Of a stretch of 32,830 bases of DNA, positions 1 through 7,260 are shown one piece after another. The translations under genes were made by a program, and so were the position numbers. Source of the stretch: Candidatus Pacearchaeota archaeon (GTDB lineage Archaea; Nanobdellota; Nanobdellia; Pacearchaeales; GW2011-AR1). Every line of letters begins with the position of its first letter. The stretch's first letter is position 1. The DNA is taken from positions 1-32,830 of the forward strand of contig JAGVWU010000012.1 of NCBI GenBank assembly GCA_018304145.1, given 5' to 3'. The notes beneath the pieces were generated by a model. That model was given only the letters and a program-made list of their open reading frames with translations, had not been told where the DNA came from and did not search any database.

Positions 1-110
1 GAAATAATCCTGGCGGGGCTATTAACAGGATTCGAAGTCCTCAGAGATTTCTCTTGAAATCCCTGGGAATTTCAACTCTTACGAGATTGAAATAATCCTA
101 GTGGGCTATT
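1..110. repeat. Direct repeat pair enclosing four small hairpins
   Basis: The first bases (GAAATAATCC, then TGGCGGGGCTATT) recur at 89-110 as GAAATAATCC, then TAGTGGGCTATT, with a few changes. Between the copies lie four consecutive inverted repeats: AGGA/TCCT at 27-41, AGAG/CTCT at 43-54, TTGAAATCCC/GGGAATTTCAA at 54-75 and CTC/GAG at 76-85. The unit is cut by the window edge, so its full extent is unknown. It resembles the hairpin array at the GINS gene in layout, not in sequence. Confidence 0.5.
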
Positions 111-134
111 TTTCTTTGGGAAAATAATCATACT

Positions 135-734
135 TTAATATTTATCTTTGTATCTTCCTCTAGATTCTATTGCTTTTATTCTTTGAAGTATTTCTTTATA
201 TTTATCTGCTCTATAATCATCCAGGATTATTTTCCAGCATTCCTGCCAGATTGTAAAATGCTTGGCCTCTAATGCCTGCTGAAGCAGGTGTAAATCCACT
301 GCCTTATCTTCTATTTTTTGCGAATGAAAAGCCAAGCCAAAATCTATGAAATAGATTTTGTTATCTTTTAGAATCATATTGCTTGTTGTTAAATCTCCAT
401 GGATTATATTTTGATTATGTATTTTGGTTATATTATTTGCAATTTGTTTGCAGATTTGCTTATATTCTAATTGTTCAAGATTTTCTGAAAGTTTTTCCCC
501 ATTAATATATTCCATAACAATTTCTTGTTTTTCATCACTCTTTATTATTTTTGGAACTGGAATTATGTTTTGAAGTTTGTTTATTATTTTTGCTTCTGAT
601 TTGGTTCTTGATTTTCTTAATTTTTCATCAAGAATGGAAATTCTGTAAGATTTTTTTATTCTATCCTTGATAATTTCATTATTTTTTAAATAGATGATTG
701 CTTCTGCTCCTTGCTGAATTTTTTGATTTGACAT
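135..734 (-). CDS. bud32: Bud32-type serine/threonine kinase/ATPase of the KEOPS complex
   Basis: This 199-aa protein is a stand-alone Bud32, the small atypical kinase/ATPase that supports tRNA t6A synthesis with Kae1 in the cytoplasm. The glycine-rich start is reduced to QGAEA, followed by a KDRIKKSYR segment. The catalytic loop IHGDLTTSNMI (about residues 110-120), the metal-binding IDFGLAF, the EDKAVDLHLLQQALEAKH stretch and the C-terminal ESRGRYK tail are all Bud32 hallmarks. Length is normal for an archaeal Bud32 not fused to Kae1. Kae1 is not in this window. The start is about 26 bases from the centre of a palindromic TATA box, which suggests a leaderless mRNA. Function is from family knowledge; the identification is strong. 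Confidence 0.93.
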   Translation of the reverse strand: MSNQKIQQGAEAIIYLKNNEIIKDRIKKSYRISILDEKLRKSRTKSEAKIINKLQNIIPVPKIIKSDEKQEIVMEYINGEKLSENLEQLEYKQICKQIANNITKIHNQNIIHGDLTTSNMILKDNKIYFIDFGLAFHSQKIEDKAVDLHLLQQALEAKHFTIWQECWKIILDDYRADKYKEILQRIKAIESRGRYKDKY

Positions 735-755
735 ATATTTTGTAAAATAATTATG

Positions 756-763
756 TTTATAAA
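756..763. promoter_or_regulatory. Palindromic TATA box shared by two divergent leaderless genes
   Basis: The octamer TTTATAAA reads identically on both strands. Its centre (759.5) is 25.5 bases from the minus-strand ATG of bud32 (734) and 28.5 bases from the plus-strand ATG at 788. Both distances fit archaeal TATA-to-start spacing with no leader. One box may therefore serve both directions. Confidence 0.55.
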
Positions 764-787
764 TCTTTGAGATTAAGAATTATTAAA

Positions 788-952
788 ATGAATAATTATT
801 CTATTAATGATTTATTAGCTTTGAGAAGAGGGGAAGTTGTTGCATTTAGAAGAGAAGAGCAAGGATATTGTATACAGAATATATGGTGGTTCATGAAATT
901 AGAGATGGGAGACTTAGCGGGAACTTTTGAATATGTCTTGTCTTGGTGTTAA
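788..952 (+). CDS. Small hypothetical protein, possibly frameshifted
   Basis: I do not recognise this protein. The ORF track starts at 767, but ATG 788 sits about 28 bases from the palindromic TATA box and gives a natural N-terminus (MNNYSINDLLALRRGEVV). It encodes 54 aa and stops at 952. A second open frame (MSCLGVNSLPLDDIVGSVVK...) runs from 933 to 1019 in the next frame, overlapping the end of the first, with coding-like composition. The two may be one protein of about 75-80 aa broken by a frameshift near 920-950. Nothing indicates function. Confidence 0.4.
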   Translation: MNNYSINDLLALRRGEVVAFRREEQGYCIQNIWWFMKLEMGDLAGTFEYVLSWC

Positions 953-1008
953 TTCTTTGCCTTTGGATGATATTGTTGGAAGTGTTGTTAAAATCGCTAA
1001 ATGGGACA

Positions 1009-2385
1009 CTAAAACTTAATTTTTCCCTTGAATTTTCTTGCAATTTTCATTATTTGTTTTTGATTTAATCCTTGAGAAGGGTCAATACTGGATAAATCGC
1101 TTGTGCCTGATGCAATTTCTTTTAATAATTTATATTGCTTTAGCATCTGCCTGATATCAGTTGTTGTTGTGCCTGAACCTTTTGCAATCCTGCCTAATCT
1201 TGAGGTTTGTTTTTCCAATATTTCAGGATTATCGATTTCTTTTTCTGTCATGCTGTCTATGGCAAACTGCCATTTTTTTAATTTATTTTCTTGAGCTCCC
1301 AAAAGATTTTCTGGAATTTTTGCTTTTCCCAAGCCTGGAATCATTTCAAGCATCTTATCGAAACTTCCGACATTTCCCATTTGTTTTAATTGCTCCTGAA
1401 AATCTCTTAAATTAAATTCCCCTTTTTCCAGTCTTTCTTTTGCTCTTTTTTGAGATTTTTCATCAATAGCAGACTGAACTTTTTCCAACAAGCCTTCTAA
1501 GTCTCCAAGCCCAAGAAGTCTGGAAATAAATGATTTAGGATTGAAGGTTTCAAAATCATTGGTTTTTTCTCCTGTTCCAATAAAATAAACAGGAGCTTTG
1601 GTTTCATTGCAAGCTGTCAATGCACCTCCTGCTTTTGCAGTTGAATCCATTCTTGTAATTATTACTCCATTGATGTTACAGGCTTTTTGAAATTCATAGG
1701 CTTGGTTTTTAGCTGCCTGGCCAATATCTGCTTGAATTACTAGAAAAACATGGTCAGGTTTTATTTCTTTTTCAAGATCTTTTATTTCAGTTGTCAATTC
1801 TTTATCCAAGGAATGCCTGCCTGCTGTGTCGATTATTATCAAATCAAATTCTTCTAATTCTTTTTTTAATTTTTTATAAGTTTTTACAGGATTTTTTTCA
1901 TCTTTGTCAGTAAATACCTGGATATTTATTTTTCCCCCCAGCTGTTCTAGCTGCTCTCTTGCTGCTGGACGATGGACATCAAGCCCAAGCATTGCAACTT
2001 TAAGACCTCTTTTGGAATAGTAAGCAGCTAATTTATGTGTTGTTGTAGTTTTTCCTGAACCATATAAACCTAATAGCATTATTTTGTTGTTTTTTCCTTT
2101 TTCTATTTTTAATTCGTGTTTTTCTTTTCCCAAAAGATTTAAGATTTCATCATGAAGGATTTTTGTTATATGTTCTTTTTTTTCTATGCCTTTAATTGTT
2201 TCATTTTCAGCTTCTTTCCTTATTTTATCCCCGATTTCCTTGACCAACTGAACATTAACATCTGCCCGAATAAGTGCTCTTTGCAAATCTTTAACAATCA
2301 GCTCAATTGTTTTTTTGTCAAGAAATATAGCATTAGCTATTTTGTCAAATCCTTTTTTCAGAGCTGAACCTAGTTTTTCTAACAT
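1009..2385 (-). CDS. srp54: Signal recognition particle protein SRP54 (GTPase)
   Basis: SRP54 binds signal sequences emerging from the ribosome and, with SRP RNA, docks on FtsY at the membrane in a GTP-dependent cycle. The 458-aa length is usual. The N domain covers about residues 1-95. The G domain has P-loop GLYGSGKT (106-113), LDVHRPAAREQL, DTAGRH and TRMDSTAKAGGAL (usually T-K/R-M-D-G-T-A-K-G-G, so G to S and G to A here), then the closing GTGEK. The M domain carries the RNA-binding SRLGRIAKGSGTTTTDI helix-loop and the methionine-bearing signal-binding segment. The receptor FtsY is 0.7 kb away on the same strand, separated by a plus-strand NUDIX gene, so they are neighbours but not one operon. 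Confidence 0.97.
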   Translation of the reverse strand: MLEKLGSALKKGFDKIANAIFLDKKTIELIVKDLQRALIRADVNVQLVKEIGDKIRKEAENETIKGIEKKEHITKILHDEILNLLGKEKHELKIEKGKNNKIMLLGLYGSGKTTTTHKLAAYYSKRGLKVAMLGLDVHRPAAREQLEQLGGKINIQVFTDKDEKNPVKTYKKLKKELEEFDLIIIDTAGRHSLDKELTTEIKDLEKEIKPDHVFLVIQADIGQAAKNQAYEFQKACNINGVIITRMDSTAKAGGALTACNETKAPVYFIGTGEKTNDFETFNPKSFISRLLGLGDLEGLLEKVQSAIDEKSQKRAKERLEKGEFNLRDFQEQLKQMGNVGSFDKMLEMIPGLGKAKIPENLLGAQENKLKKWQFAIDSMTEKEIDNPEILEKQTSRLGRIAKGSGTTTTDIRQMLKQYKLLKEIASGTSDLSSIDPSQGLNQKQIMKIARKFKGKIKF

Positions 2386-2602
2386 GATTGTATGTTTTAT
2401 TAGCTTAATGTAAAAAAATAATTTGAGAGCAAGCAGGTCTTCTGAGGTTCATATCTTACCCTAACTTTTAATTACATTAGTTAATTATCTATTATTATTT
2501 ACAATAATATGGGGTTTAAGAATTTTTACCTTATATAAATTGAAGGTTTTATTATTGATTTAGTACAATAATTATTAAAAGCTGTGTTAATTATTTTAAT
2601 AA

Positions 2603-3088
2603 ATGATAAATGCAACAATGTGTTTTTTGAGAAATAATGATAGCACCTTATTCTTATACAGAGAAGGTGGTGATGGAGATATTCATCATGGTTGGTATGT
2701 CCCTCCAGGAGGTAGAAACGAAAGAGGAGAAAGAGGAATAGATTGCATTGTTAGAGAATTTAAAGAAGAAACCTGTTTATTATTAATTAACCCTCAATTA
2801 AGAGTTATTGCAACTTTTTATAATCAAGGAAGAATTCTTGGAGGGAAAGAAAATCCAGAAGATTGGCAGGTAGAGGTTTATTATGCGAGGGAATTTTCTG
2901 GAAAATTAAGAGAAGAGCATTCAAAAGCTAAACCTGTTTGGATTAAAGATTCGGATTTAGAAAAGATAAGAATATATCCGGGAGATAGAAAAATTCTTGA
3001 ATTACTTAATCATGAAGGAGTTTTTGAAGTTTTAACTCAATATAGTGGAGAAGAATTAGTTCGTTTTGATTCTGTTAGAATTTTTTGA
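2603..3088 (+). CDS. NUDIX hydrolase
   Basis: A 161-aa NUDIX protein that should cleave a nucleoside diphosphate linked to some other moiety. The NUDIX box is clear: GRNERGE, seven residues, then REFKEETCL (about residues 37-59), matching G-x5-E-x7-R-E-U-x-E-E-x-G-U except that the final G is C. The preceding HHGWYVPPGG and the later EDWQVEVYYAREFSGKL resemble MutT/8-oxo-dGTP-type members, but the substrate cannot be fixed from sequence. A TATA-like CTTATATAAAT lies about 65 bases upstream of the ATG. It sits between the minus-strand srp54 and ftsY genes, oriented against them. Confidence 0.88.
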   Translation: MINATMCFLRNNDSTLFLYREGGDGDIHHGWYVPPGGRNERGERGIDCIVREFKEETCLLLINPQLRVIATFYNQGRILGGKENPEDWQVEVYYAREFSGKLREEHSKAKPVWIKDSDLEKIRIYPGDRKILELLNHEGVFEVLTQYSGEELVRFDSVRIF

Positions 3089-3106
3089 TTCTTATAGAAA
3101 AACAAT

Positions 3107-4528
3107 CTACAATCCTAGACTTTCAATGAACTCCTGTTTATTGAATAATTTTAAATCCTTGTATTCCTGCCCTGTTCCAAGATAAAATATTGGCTTATGG
3201 GTTGTGTGAGAGACTGAAATGATTGTTCCGCCTTTTTCATCAACATCCGCTTTTGTCAATATTGAACCATCAATATCTATCATATCATGAAAAGCTTTTG
3301 CCTGTTCTGTTGCATCATTGCCTGCAATTGATTCTGCAACGAAAATCTTTAAATCTGGATTAGTAACTTTGCAGATTTTTTTCATTTCATCAAGAAGATT
3401 GGATTTTGTATGCATTCTTCCTGCAGTGTCAATCAAAACAACATTTATTTTATGAGCCTGTGCATATTTTATTGCATCAAAACCAACTGCAGATGGGTCT
3501 GCTCCATAATCATGCTTGATTAAAGGTATGCCCAATCTTTTAGCGTGTTCTGAAATCTGTTCTATGGAAGCTGCACGAAAAGTGTCTGCTGCTGCAAGCA
3601 CAACTGAATAATTTTTAGATTTTAAAAGATGAGCGAACTTGGCTATGCTTGTTGTTTTTCCTGTTCCGTTAATTCCAAAAAACAAGATAACAAAAGGCTC
3701 TTTTTCTTTTTTCTTGAATTCAATCGCTTCAACAGGGTCGTCAGGATCTATTAATATTTCATTTAGAGAAGATTTAAGCTCTTTTTTTATTTCATATTCC
3801 AAATCCTTTTTTGGAATTTCTTGATTTATTAATTTTTTGGAAAGCTTATCTTTTATATCTTCTACAACTTCAAGAGCAACATTGTTTTCTAAAAGAAGCA
3901 TTTCTAAGTCATTGAACAATTCATTAAAATCATCTTCTGTAATTTTATAGATAAAATTGGATTTGATTTTTGTTAGGATTGATGACTTTTCAGGAGCTGG
4001 GGTAACAAATTCATGGATAGCAAGTTCTGATTCTCCTGAATCAGAAGATTCAATCTTTCTCTTTTTTCCAAAAAATTTGCCCACTCTTTTTAAGAATCCT
4101 TTTTCAGTTTTTTCATGCCCTTTTTCCAGTTCTTCAACTGCCTGTTCAGGAGTTTCTTCTCCTTTTTCAACTTTTGATGCTATTTCCTGGGCTTTTTCAT
4201 TTTCTTCTTGAACTCTTTTGACATCCTCCTTTGTTGCTAAGGTTTTTTCTTCTATTTCCTCTTTTATTTTTTCTACATCTGGTTCATATTTTTGAAGTCC
4301 TGGCTTGAATTCCAATGGAGCTTCTTTGATTTTCTGTTTTTTTGCCTTTTCTATTAGTTTATCTGCTTTTTCTCCTGTTTTTTTGCCTTTCTTTTTTGCT
4401 GATTTTTTAGGAGCAGCAAGTTCTGATTTTTCTAAATCAGAAGATTCAATATTTACTTTTTCAGTTTTCAGTTTATCTTTAGCAGAAGATACCCATTCTT
4501 TTAACTTGTCTTTAAGGAATCCGAACAT
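3107..4528 (-). CDS. ftsY: SRP receptor GTPase FtsY
   Basis: FtsY is the membrane-associated receptor for SRP. The 473-aa protein has a basic amphipathic start (MFGFLKDKLKEWVSSAKDKLK), a long charged low-complexity region to about residue 185, then the N domain and G domain. Seen motifs are P-loop GINGTGKT (285-292), AADTFRAASIEQ, DTAGRMH, LTKADVDEKGG and the closing GTGQEYKDLKLFN. The charged region contains two copies of a short palindromic DNA element, each encoding an IESSD...SELA peptide (about residues 27-40 and 159-171). These look inserted rather than part of the fold. A TATA box at 4550-4556 is centred 25 bases before the ATG. Confidence 0.96.
   Translation of the reverse strand: MFGFLKDKLKEWVSSAKDKLKTEKVNIESSDLEKSELAAPKKSAKKKGKKTGEKADKLIEKAKKQKIKEAPLEFKPGLQKYEPDVEKIKEEIEEKTLATKEDVKRVQEENEKAQEIASKVEKGEETPEQAVEELEKGHEKTEKGFLKRVGKFFGKKRKIESSDSGESELAIHEFVTPAPEKSSILTKIKSNFIYKITEDDFNELFNDLEMLLLENNVALEVVEDIKDKLSKKLINQEIPKKDLEYEIKKELKSSLNEILIDPDDPVEAIEFKKKEKEPFVILFFGINGTGKTTSIAKFAHLLKSKNYSVVLAAADTFRAASIEQISEHAKRLGIPLIKHDYGADPSAVGFDAIKYAQAHKINVVLIDTAGRMHTKSNLLDEMKKICKVTNPDLKIFVAESIAGNDATEQAKAFHDMIDIDGSILTKADVDEKGGTIISVSHTTHKPIFYLGTGQEYKDLKLFNKQEFIESLGL
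4020..4054 (-). repeat. In-frame palindromic element, copy B, within ftsY
   Basis: The core is an 8-bp perfect stem, TTCTGATT/AATCAGAA on the minus strand, with a 6-nt loop, flanked by ATTGAATC and AACTTGCTATCC. It encodes IESSDSGESELAI. It differs from copy A in the same gene by only a few positions, mostly in the loop. Confidence 0.7.
4416..4450 (-). repeat. In-frame palindromic element, copy A, within ftsY
   Basis: Same 8-bp stem TTCTGATT/AATCAGAA as copy B, with a different loop (TAGAAA), flanked by ATTGAATC and AACTTGCTG. It encodes IESSDLEKSELAA. The near identity of two 35-bp segments 360 bp apart in a region free to vary points to recent duplication or insertion. Confidence 0.7.
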
Positions 4529-4549
4529 GCTTTTATTACAATCTTATGG

Positions 4550-4556
4550 TTTATAA
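4550..4556 (-). promoter_or_regulatory. TATA box for ftsY
   Basis: TTTATAA (minus strand CTTATAAAC) is centred 25 bases upstream of the ftsY ATG, consistent with a leaderless transcript. Confidence 0.5.
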
Positions 4557-4622
4557 GGGTTTTTGAAATTAAGAAGAACAATTTATAAATTATCTGTACA
4601 TTGATTATAAAAGAGAATTAAG

Positions 4623-5282
4623 ATGGTGAAATGTCATATATATTTATTCAGGCATGGGCAGACTTATTTTAATAAAAAACATAGGTTTACTGGATGGGAA
4701 GAGAGCAAATTAACTCCTTTTGGAATTAGGCAGGCAAAGGTTATTGCTAGGAAACTTAAGAATAAAAGAATTGATGTTGCTTTTCAGACTCCTCATTCGC
4801 GTTCTAAAAGGACTTTAAAAGAGGTCCTTAAGTTTCATCCTGAATGTAAGAAAGTTATTACTGACAGAAGGATGATTGAGAGAAATTATGGAATATTAAA
4901 TGGAATGTCTCATGAAGAATTTATTAAAAAAATCGGACATCAGGAATATGATTTATTAAGAGAAGGAGATGCAATTGAAAATTTAAGTAAGGCAGATAGA
5001 AAAAGAGTAGAACATTTTCTTGGAGAAGAGGAGTTTAAATTAATTCATAGAGGTTATGATATACCTCCTTCTGGTGGGGAATCTTTTGCAGATGTAGAAA
5101 AAAGGGTTAATAAGTTTATTAAAGATTTAAAAAGATTAATCAAAAAGAAAAAAGTGAATGTTGCTATTTCTGCTTCTGGAAATTCTATAAGGTTATTCAG
5201 GAAGATAATGGAAAAAAGAAGCAAGGAAGAGGCTGTAAAATGGGTTATACTCTATACAAAAATTTTTTATTATAGAATTTAA
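4623..5282 (+). CDS. Phosphoglycerate-mutase-like histidine phosphatase, second catalytic His replaced
   Basis: A 219-aa member of the histidine phosphatase superfamily, closest in style to cofactor-dependent phosphoglycerate mutase. The nucleophile motif LFRHGQT is at residues 8-14, followed by the PGAM-like NKKHRFTGWEESKLTPFG, then IERNYGILNG and IPPSGGESFADVEKRV. Where the family has AHGNS with the second catalytic His, this protein has ISASGNSIRLF, so His is replaced by Ser. It could be inactive, use another general acid/base, or act on another phosphoester. A TATA-like ATTTATAAAT lies at 4581-4590, about 38 bases before the ATG, leaving a roughly 10-base leader. Confidence 0.8.
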   Translation: MVKCHIYLFRHGQTYFNKKHRFTGWEESKLTPFGIRQAKVIARKLKNKRIDVAFQTPHSRSKRTLKEVLKFHPECKKVITDRRMIERNYGILNGMSHEEFIKKIGHQEYDLLREGDAIENLSKADRKRVEHFLGEEEFKLIHRGYDIPPSGGESFADVEKRVNKFIKDLKRLIKKKKVNVAISASGNSIRLFRKIMEKRSKEEAVKWVILYTKIFYYRI

Positions 5283-5907
5283 AATTTTTGTCTCCCAGAA
5301 AAACTTTTATTGTTTTTCTGGACCCAAAAATCTAAAAGATTTTTAGGTGATTAAAAATGCTTTTGAAGGCATTTTTAATATGATACTTATTCAATTATAT
5401 TATTATAGTGAAAAACATAAATAATTGAGCAAAATCTTATGTTTTTCCCTTGACCAAAGAAAATCTTGAAGGGATTTTCTGGGCCGTAGAAATCTTCTGA
5501 ATGATTTCTCCGGTAGTCAAGGCATAACTGCTCAGTATTCAATGTCCTTGACTATAATATCTAATTTCTGAAGTTTTTTTATTAATAATCTAAAAAGTAA
5601 GAGAAGAATTTTTGAATTATGTAAGTTTATTTTTAAAATTCCCCTCTTATTAAAAATTCTCTTTACTCTTCCTATCTTGTGCAACATTAATAAAATTAAG
5701 CGACTTTTATGTAACTTAACACATAAAAAATGCTCTTTGCGTACGCTATGGGCTTTAGCCCATAAAAAGCAAAGGCATTTTTTGGGTGATCAAGAACCAG
5801 ACACGCCATGTGGAGAGATATGATGAAAATTGAGGGCATAATATGATAATATTTAATACAAAAAATATTAAAATATTTTTAGTCTGTAAAGAATCAATGG
5901 AGGAAAA
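5283..5907. repeat. Hairpin-rich intergenic tract without genes
   Basis: No convincing ORF or known RNA. It contains strong inverted repeats: CCAGAAAAAC/GTTTTTCTGG (5295-5321), CCCAAAAATCT/AGATTTTTAGG (5323-5347), ATTAAAAATGC/GCATTTTTAAT (5350-5379) and GAAAAACATAA/TTATGTTTTTC (5410-5447). A three-way-junction-like unit at 5448-5522 has outer stem CCTTGAC/GTCAAGG and inner hairpins AGAAAATC/GATTTTCT and AGAAATC/GATTTCT. A nested long hairpin spans 5725-5786, with AAAAAATGC/GCATTTTTT, CTTTGC/GCAAAG and ATGGGCT/AGCCCAT. The first could terminate the upstream gene; the whole cluster far exceeds that need. Confidence 0.7.
5899..5903 (+). promoter_or_regulatory. Shine-Dalgarno site of the exonuclease gene
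   Basis: GGAGG lies four bases before ATG 5908 and fixes that start. A leadered, SD-led start contrasts with the leaderless arrangement of many neighbours. Confidence 0.6.
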
Positions 5908-6516
5908 ATGATTATTTTAGACATAGAAACAACAGGATTAAATCCTTCTGTGAATGGACTTTTGTCAATAGGAGCATTGTGCTTTGACAATCCTGAAAAA
6001 CAGTTTTATGAGGAATGCAGGATTGATGATAGTGATATTATAACAGAAGAAGCATTAATGATAAATGGTTTTAGCAGAGAACAAATATTTGACCAAAGAA
6101 AACAAACTCAAGATGAGCTAATTAAAAGATTTTTTGAATGGGTTGATGAACAGGAGATTAGGATTTTGGCGGGGCATAATGTTGGTTTTTTTGATTTGAA
6201 CTTTATTAAAACCAAGGCAGATAAATATAATATTAATGTAAGAATCCAATATAGAAGCATTGATTTATGCTCTGTTGCCCAATTAATATATTTTAAAATC
6301 AATAATAAATTTTTATTTGATGATTATAAAGAAAATGCAATGAGCTTGGGGGAGGTTCTTAAGTTTTGCGGATTAAAAGATGAAAGAAAATTTCATAATG
6401 CTTTGGAGGATGTTAAATTAGCTGCTGAATGTTTTTCACGATTGATTCATGGAAAAGGTTTATTTTTAGAATATAATAATTTTAAAATACCTGAATATTT
6501 AATTCAAAATAAATAA
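5908..6516 (+). CDS. DEDDh 3'-5' exonuclease (DnaQ/RNase T-like)
   Basis: A 202-aa exonuclease domain protein. All DEDDh residues are visible: ILDIETTGL (D4, E6) at the N-terminus, GHNVGFFDLNFI (about residues 90-101) supplying the second D, and HNALEDVKLAAECF (about 169-182) supplying the catalytic H and final D. It would hydrolyse DNA or RNA from the 3' end with two metal ions. It is a stand-alone exonuclease with no polymerase domain. It lies directly upstream of the GINS gene, so a replication or repair role is plausible but inferred. Start fixed by the GGAGG site. Confidence 0.88.
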   Translation: MIILDIETTGLNPSVNGLLSIGALCFDNPEKQFYEECRIDDSDIITEEALMINGFSREQIFDQRKQTQDELIKRFFEWVDEQEIRILAGHNVGFFDLNFIKTKADKYNINVRIQYRSIDLCSVAQLIYFKINNKFLFDDYKENAMSLGEVLKFCGLKDERKFHNALEDVKLAAECFSRLIHGKGLFLEYNNFKIPEYLIQNK

Positions 6517-6523
6517 CTTAAAG

Positions 6524-6715
6524 GAAAATATAATATGATAACCTACAATGAGGCAAACTTTCTTTGGAAAAGAAAGTTTGACAAATAAAAAGCATTTATC
6601 TATTTTAATTATATTTGTAAATGCTTTTTATTTCAAAGAATACCTTTTCCGAGAAAAGGTAAACCAAAATCTACTCCTTGTAGGAAGAAAATATAATATG
6701 ATAACCTACAATGAG
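6524..6715 (+). repeat. Hairpin array bracketed by a 29-bp direct repeat at the GINS start
   Basis: The segment at 6524-6552 (GAAAATATAATATGATAACC...) is repeated exactly at 6687-6715, a 29-bp duplication that includes the GINS start codon and first codons. The 134 bp between the copies are almost entirely hairpins: CAAACTTTCTTT/AAAGAAAGTTTG (12 bp, 3-nt loop), AAATAAAAAGCATTTA/TAAATGCTTTTTATTT (16 bp), TACCTTTTC/GAAAAGGTA (9 bp, 3-nt loop) and CTAC/GTAG. Translation from the first copy stops inside the array. This is the best-defined insertion of its type in the window. Confidence 0.85.
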
Positions 6716-7258
6716 TTATACGATGCATTGAGAAAAGAGAGATATAGTGAGCAGCTTCAGCCAATGGCTAAGAATTTTATTAAAGAAGTTTCCGCTTATC
6801 TGAAAGATAAAAAAGAACTTGCTGAAAAGAAAGATGAGGATTTTTCAGAGGCTGTTTTGAAAACAAAAAAACAATTTGAAAACTCTCTCGCTATATTTAA
6901 GGAATTGATACTAAGAAGAAAGAAGAAAATTCTTGATTTGGCTTTTGTTGCTGCTGAAACAGGAATTTCCAAAAGAGATTTTGAGAATATGCTTGCTGTT
7001 GAAAAAGAATGTTTTGAAGGAATAATGAAATCTCTGGAAAAAGGAGATAAAAAAATCAGCGAGATGCTAAAAGGTTCTGAGGAGGATGAAAAAAAGAAAA
7101 ACAAGATGGTTGTTTTTATTGAAGATACTGATGAGTTCTTGGATTTAGAAAGGAACAAATTAGGGCCTTTTAAAAAAGGAGATGTTGCAAATATTGCAGA
7201 GGAGATTGCCAATATTCTGATTGTAGATAAGAAAGCAGAAGGGATTAGTGAGGAGTGA
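6698..7258 (+). CDS. GINS complex subunit (Gins51/Sld5-like)
   Basis: GINS is part of the replicative CMG-like helicase, with MCM and GAN/RecJ-type partners. The ORF track begins at 6548, but that reads through an inserted hairpin array. The true start is ATG 6698 (MITYNELYDALRKERYSEQL), giving 186 aa, normal for archaeal GINS. The helical A domain fills about residues 1-125, with the FKELILRRKKKILDLA helix. An acidic linker leads to the small C-terminal B domain VVFIEDTDEFLDLERNKLGPFKKGDVA. The latter two are diagnostic of the Sld5/Psf1-type archaeal subunit. The duplicated start upstream can only make a short dead-end peptide (MITYNEANFLWKRKFDK). Confidence 0.87.
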   Translation: MITYNELYDALRKERYSEQLQPMAKNFIKEVSAYLKDKKELAEKKDEDFSEAVLKTKKQFENSLAIFKELILRRKKKILDLAFVAAETGISKRDFENMLAVEKECFEGIMKSLEKGDKKISEMLKGSEEDEKKKNKMVVFIEDTDEFLDLERNKLGPFKKGDVANIAEEIANILIVDKKAEGISEE

Positions 7259-7260
7259 AA

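Noticed and set aside
71-98. CRISPR-like repeat at the window start
   Set aside because: Only one copy of the palindromic ATTTCAACTC...GAGATTGAAAT core is present, and the sequences after the repeated part are similar to each other, unlike spacers.
2430-2480. Possible tRNA-like fragment (CTGAGGTTCATATC)
   Set aside because: No acceptor or anticodon stem could be built on either strand.
6548-6697. N-terminal extension of the GINS ORF
   Set aside because: These 50 codons are the inserted hairpin array read in frame; homologous GINS starts at MxTYNELYDALRKER.
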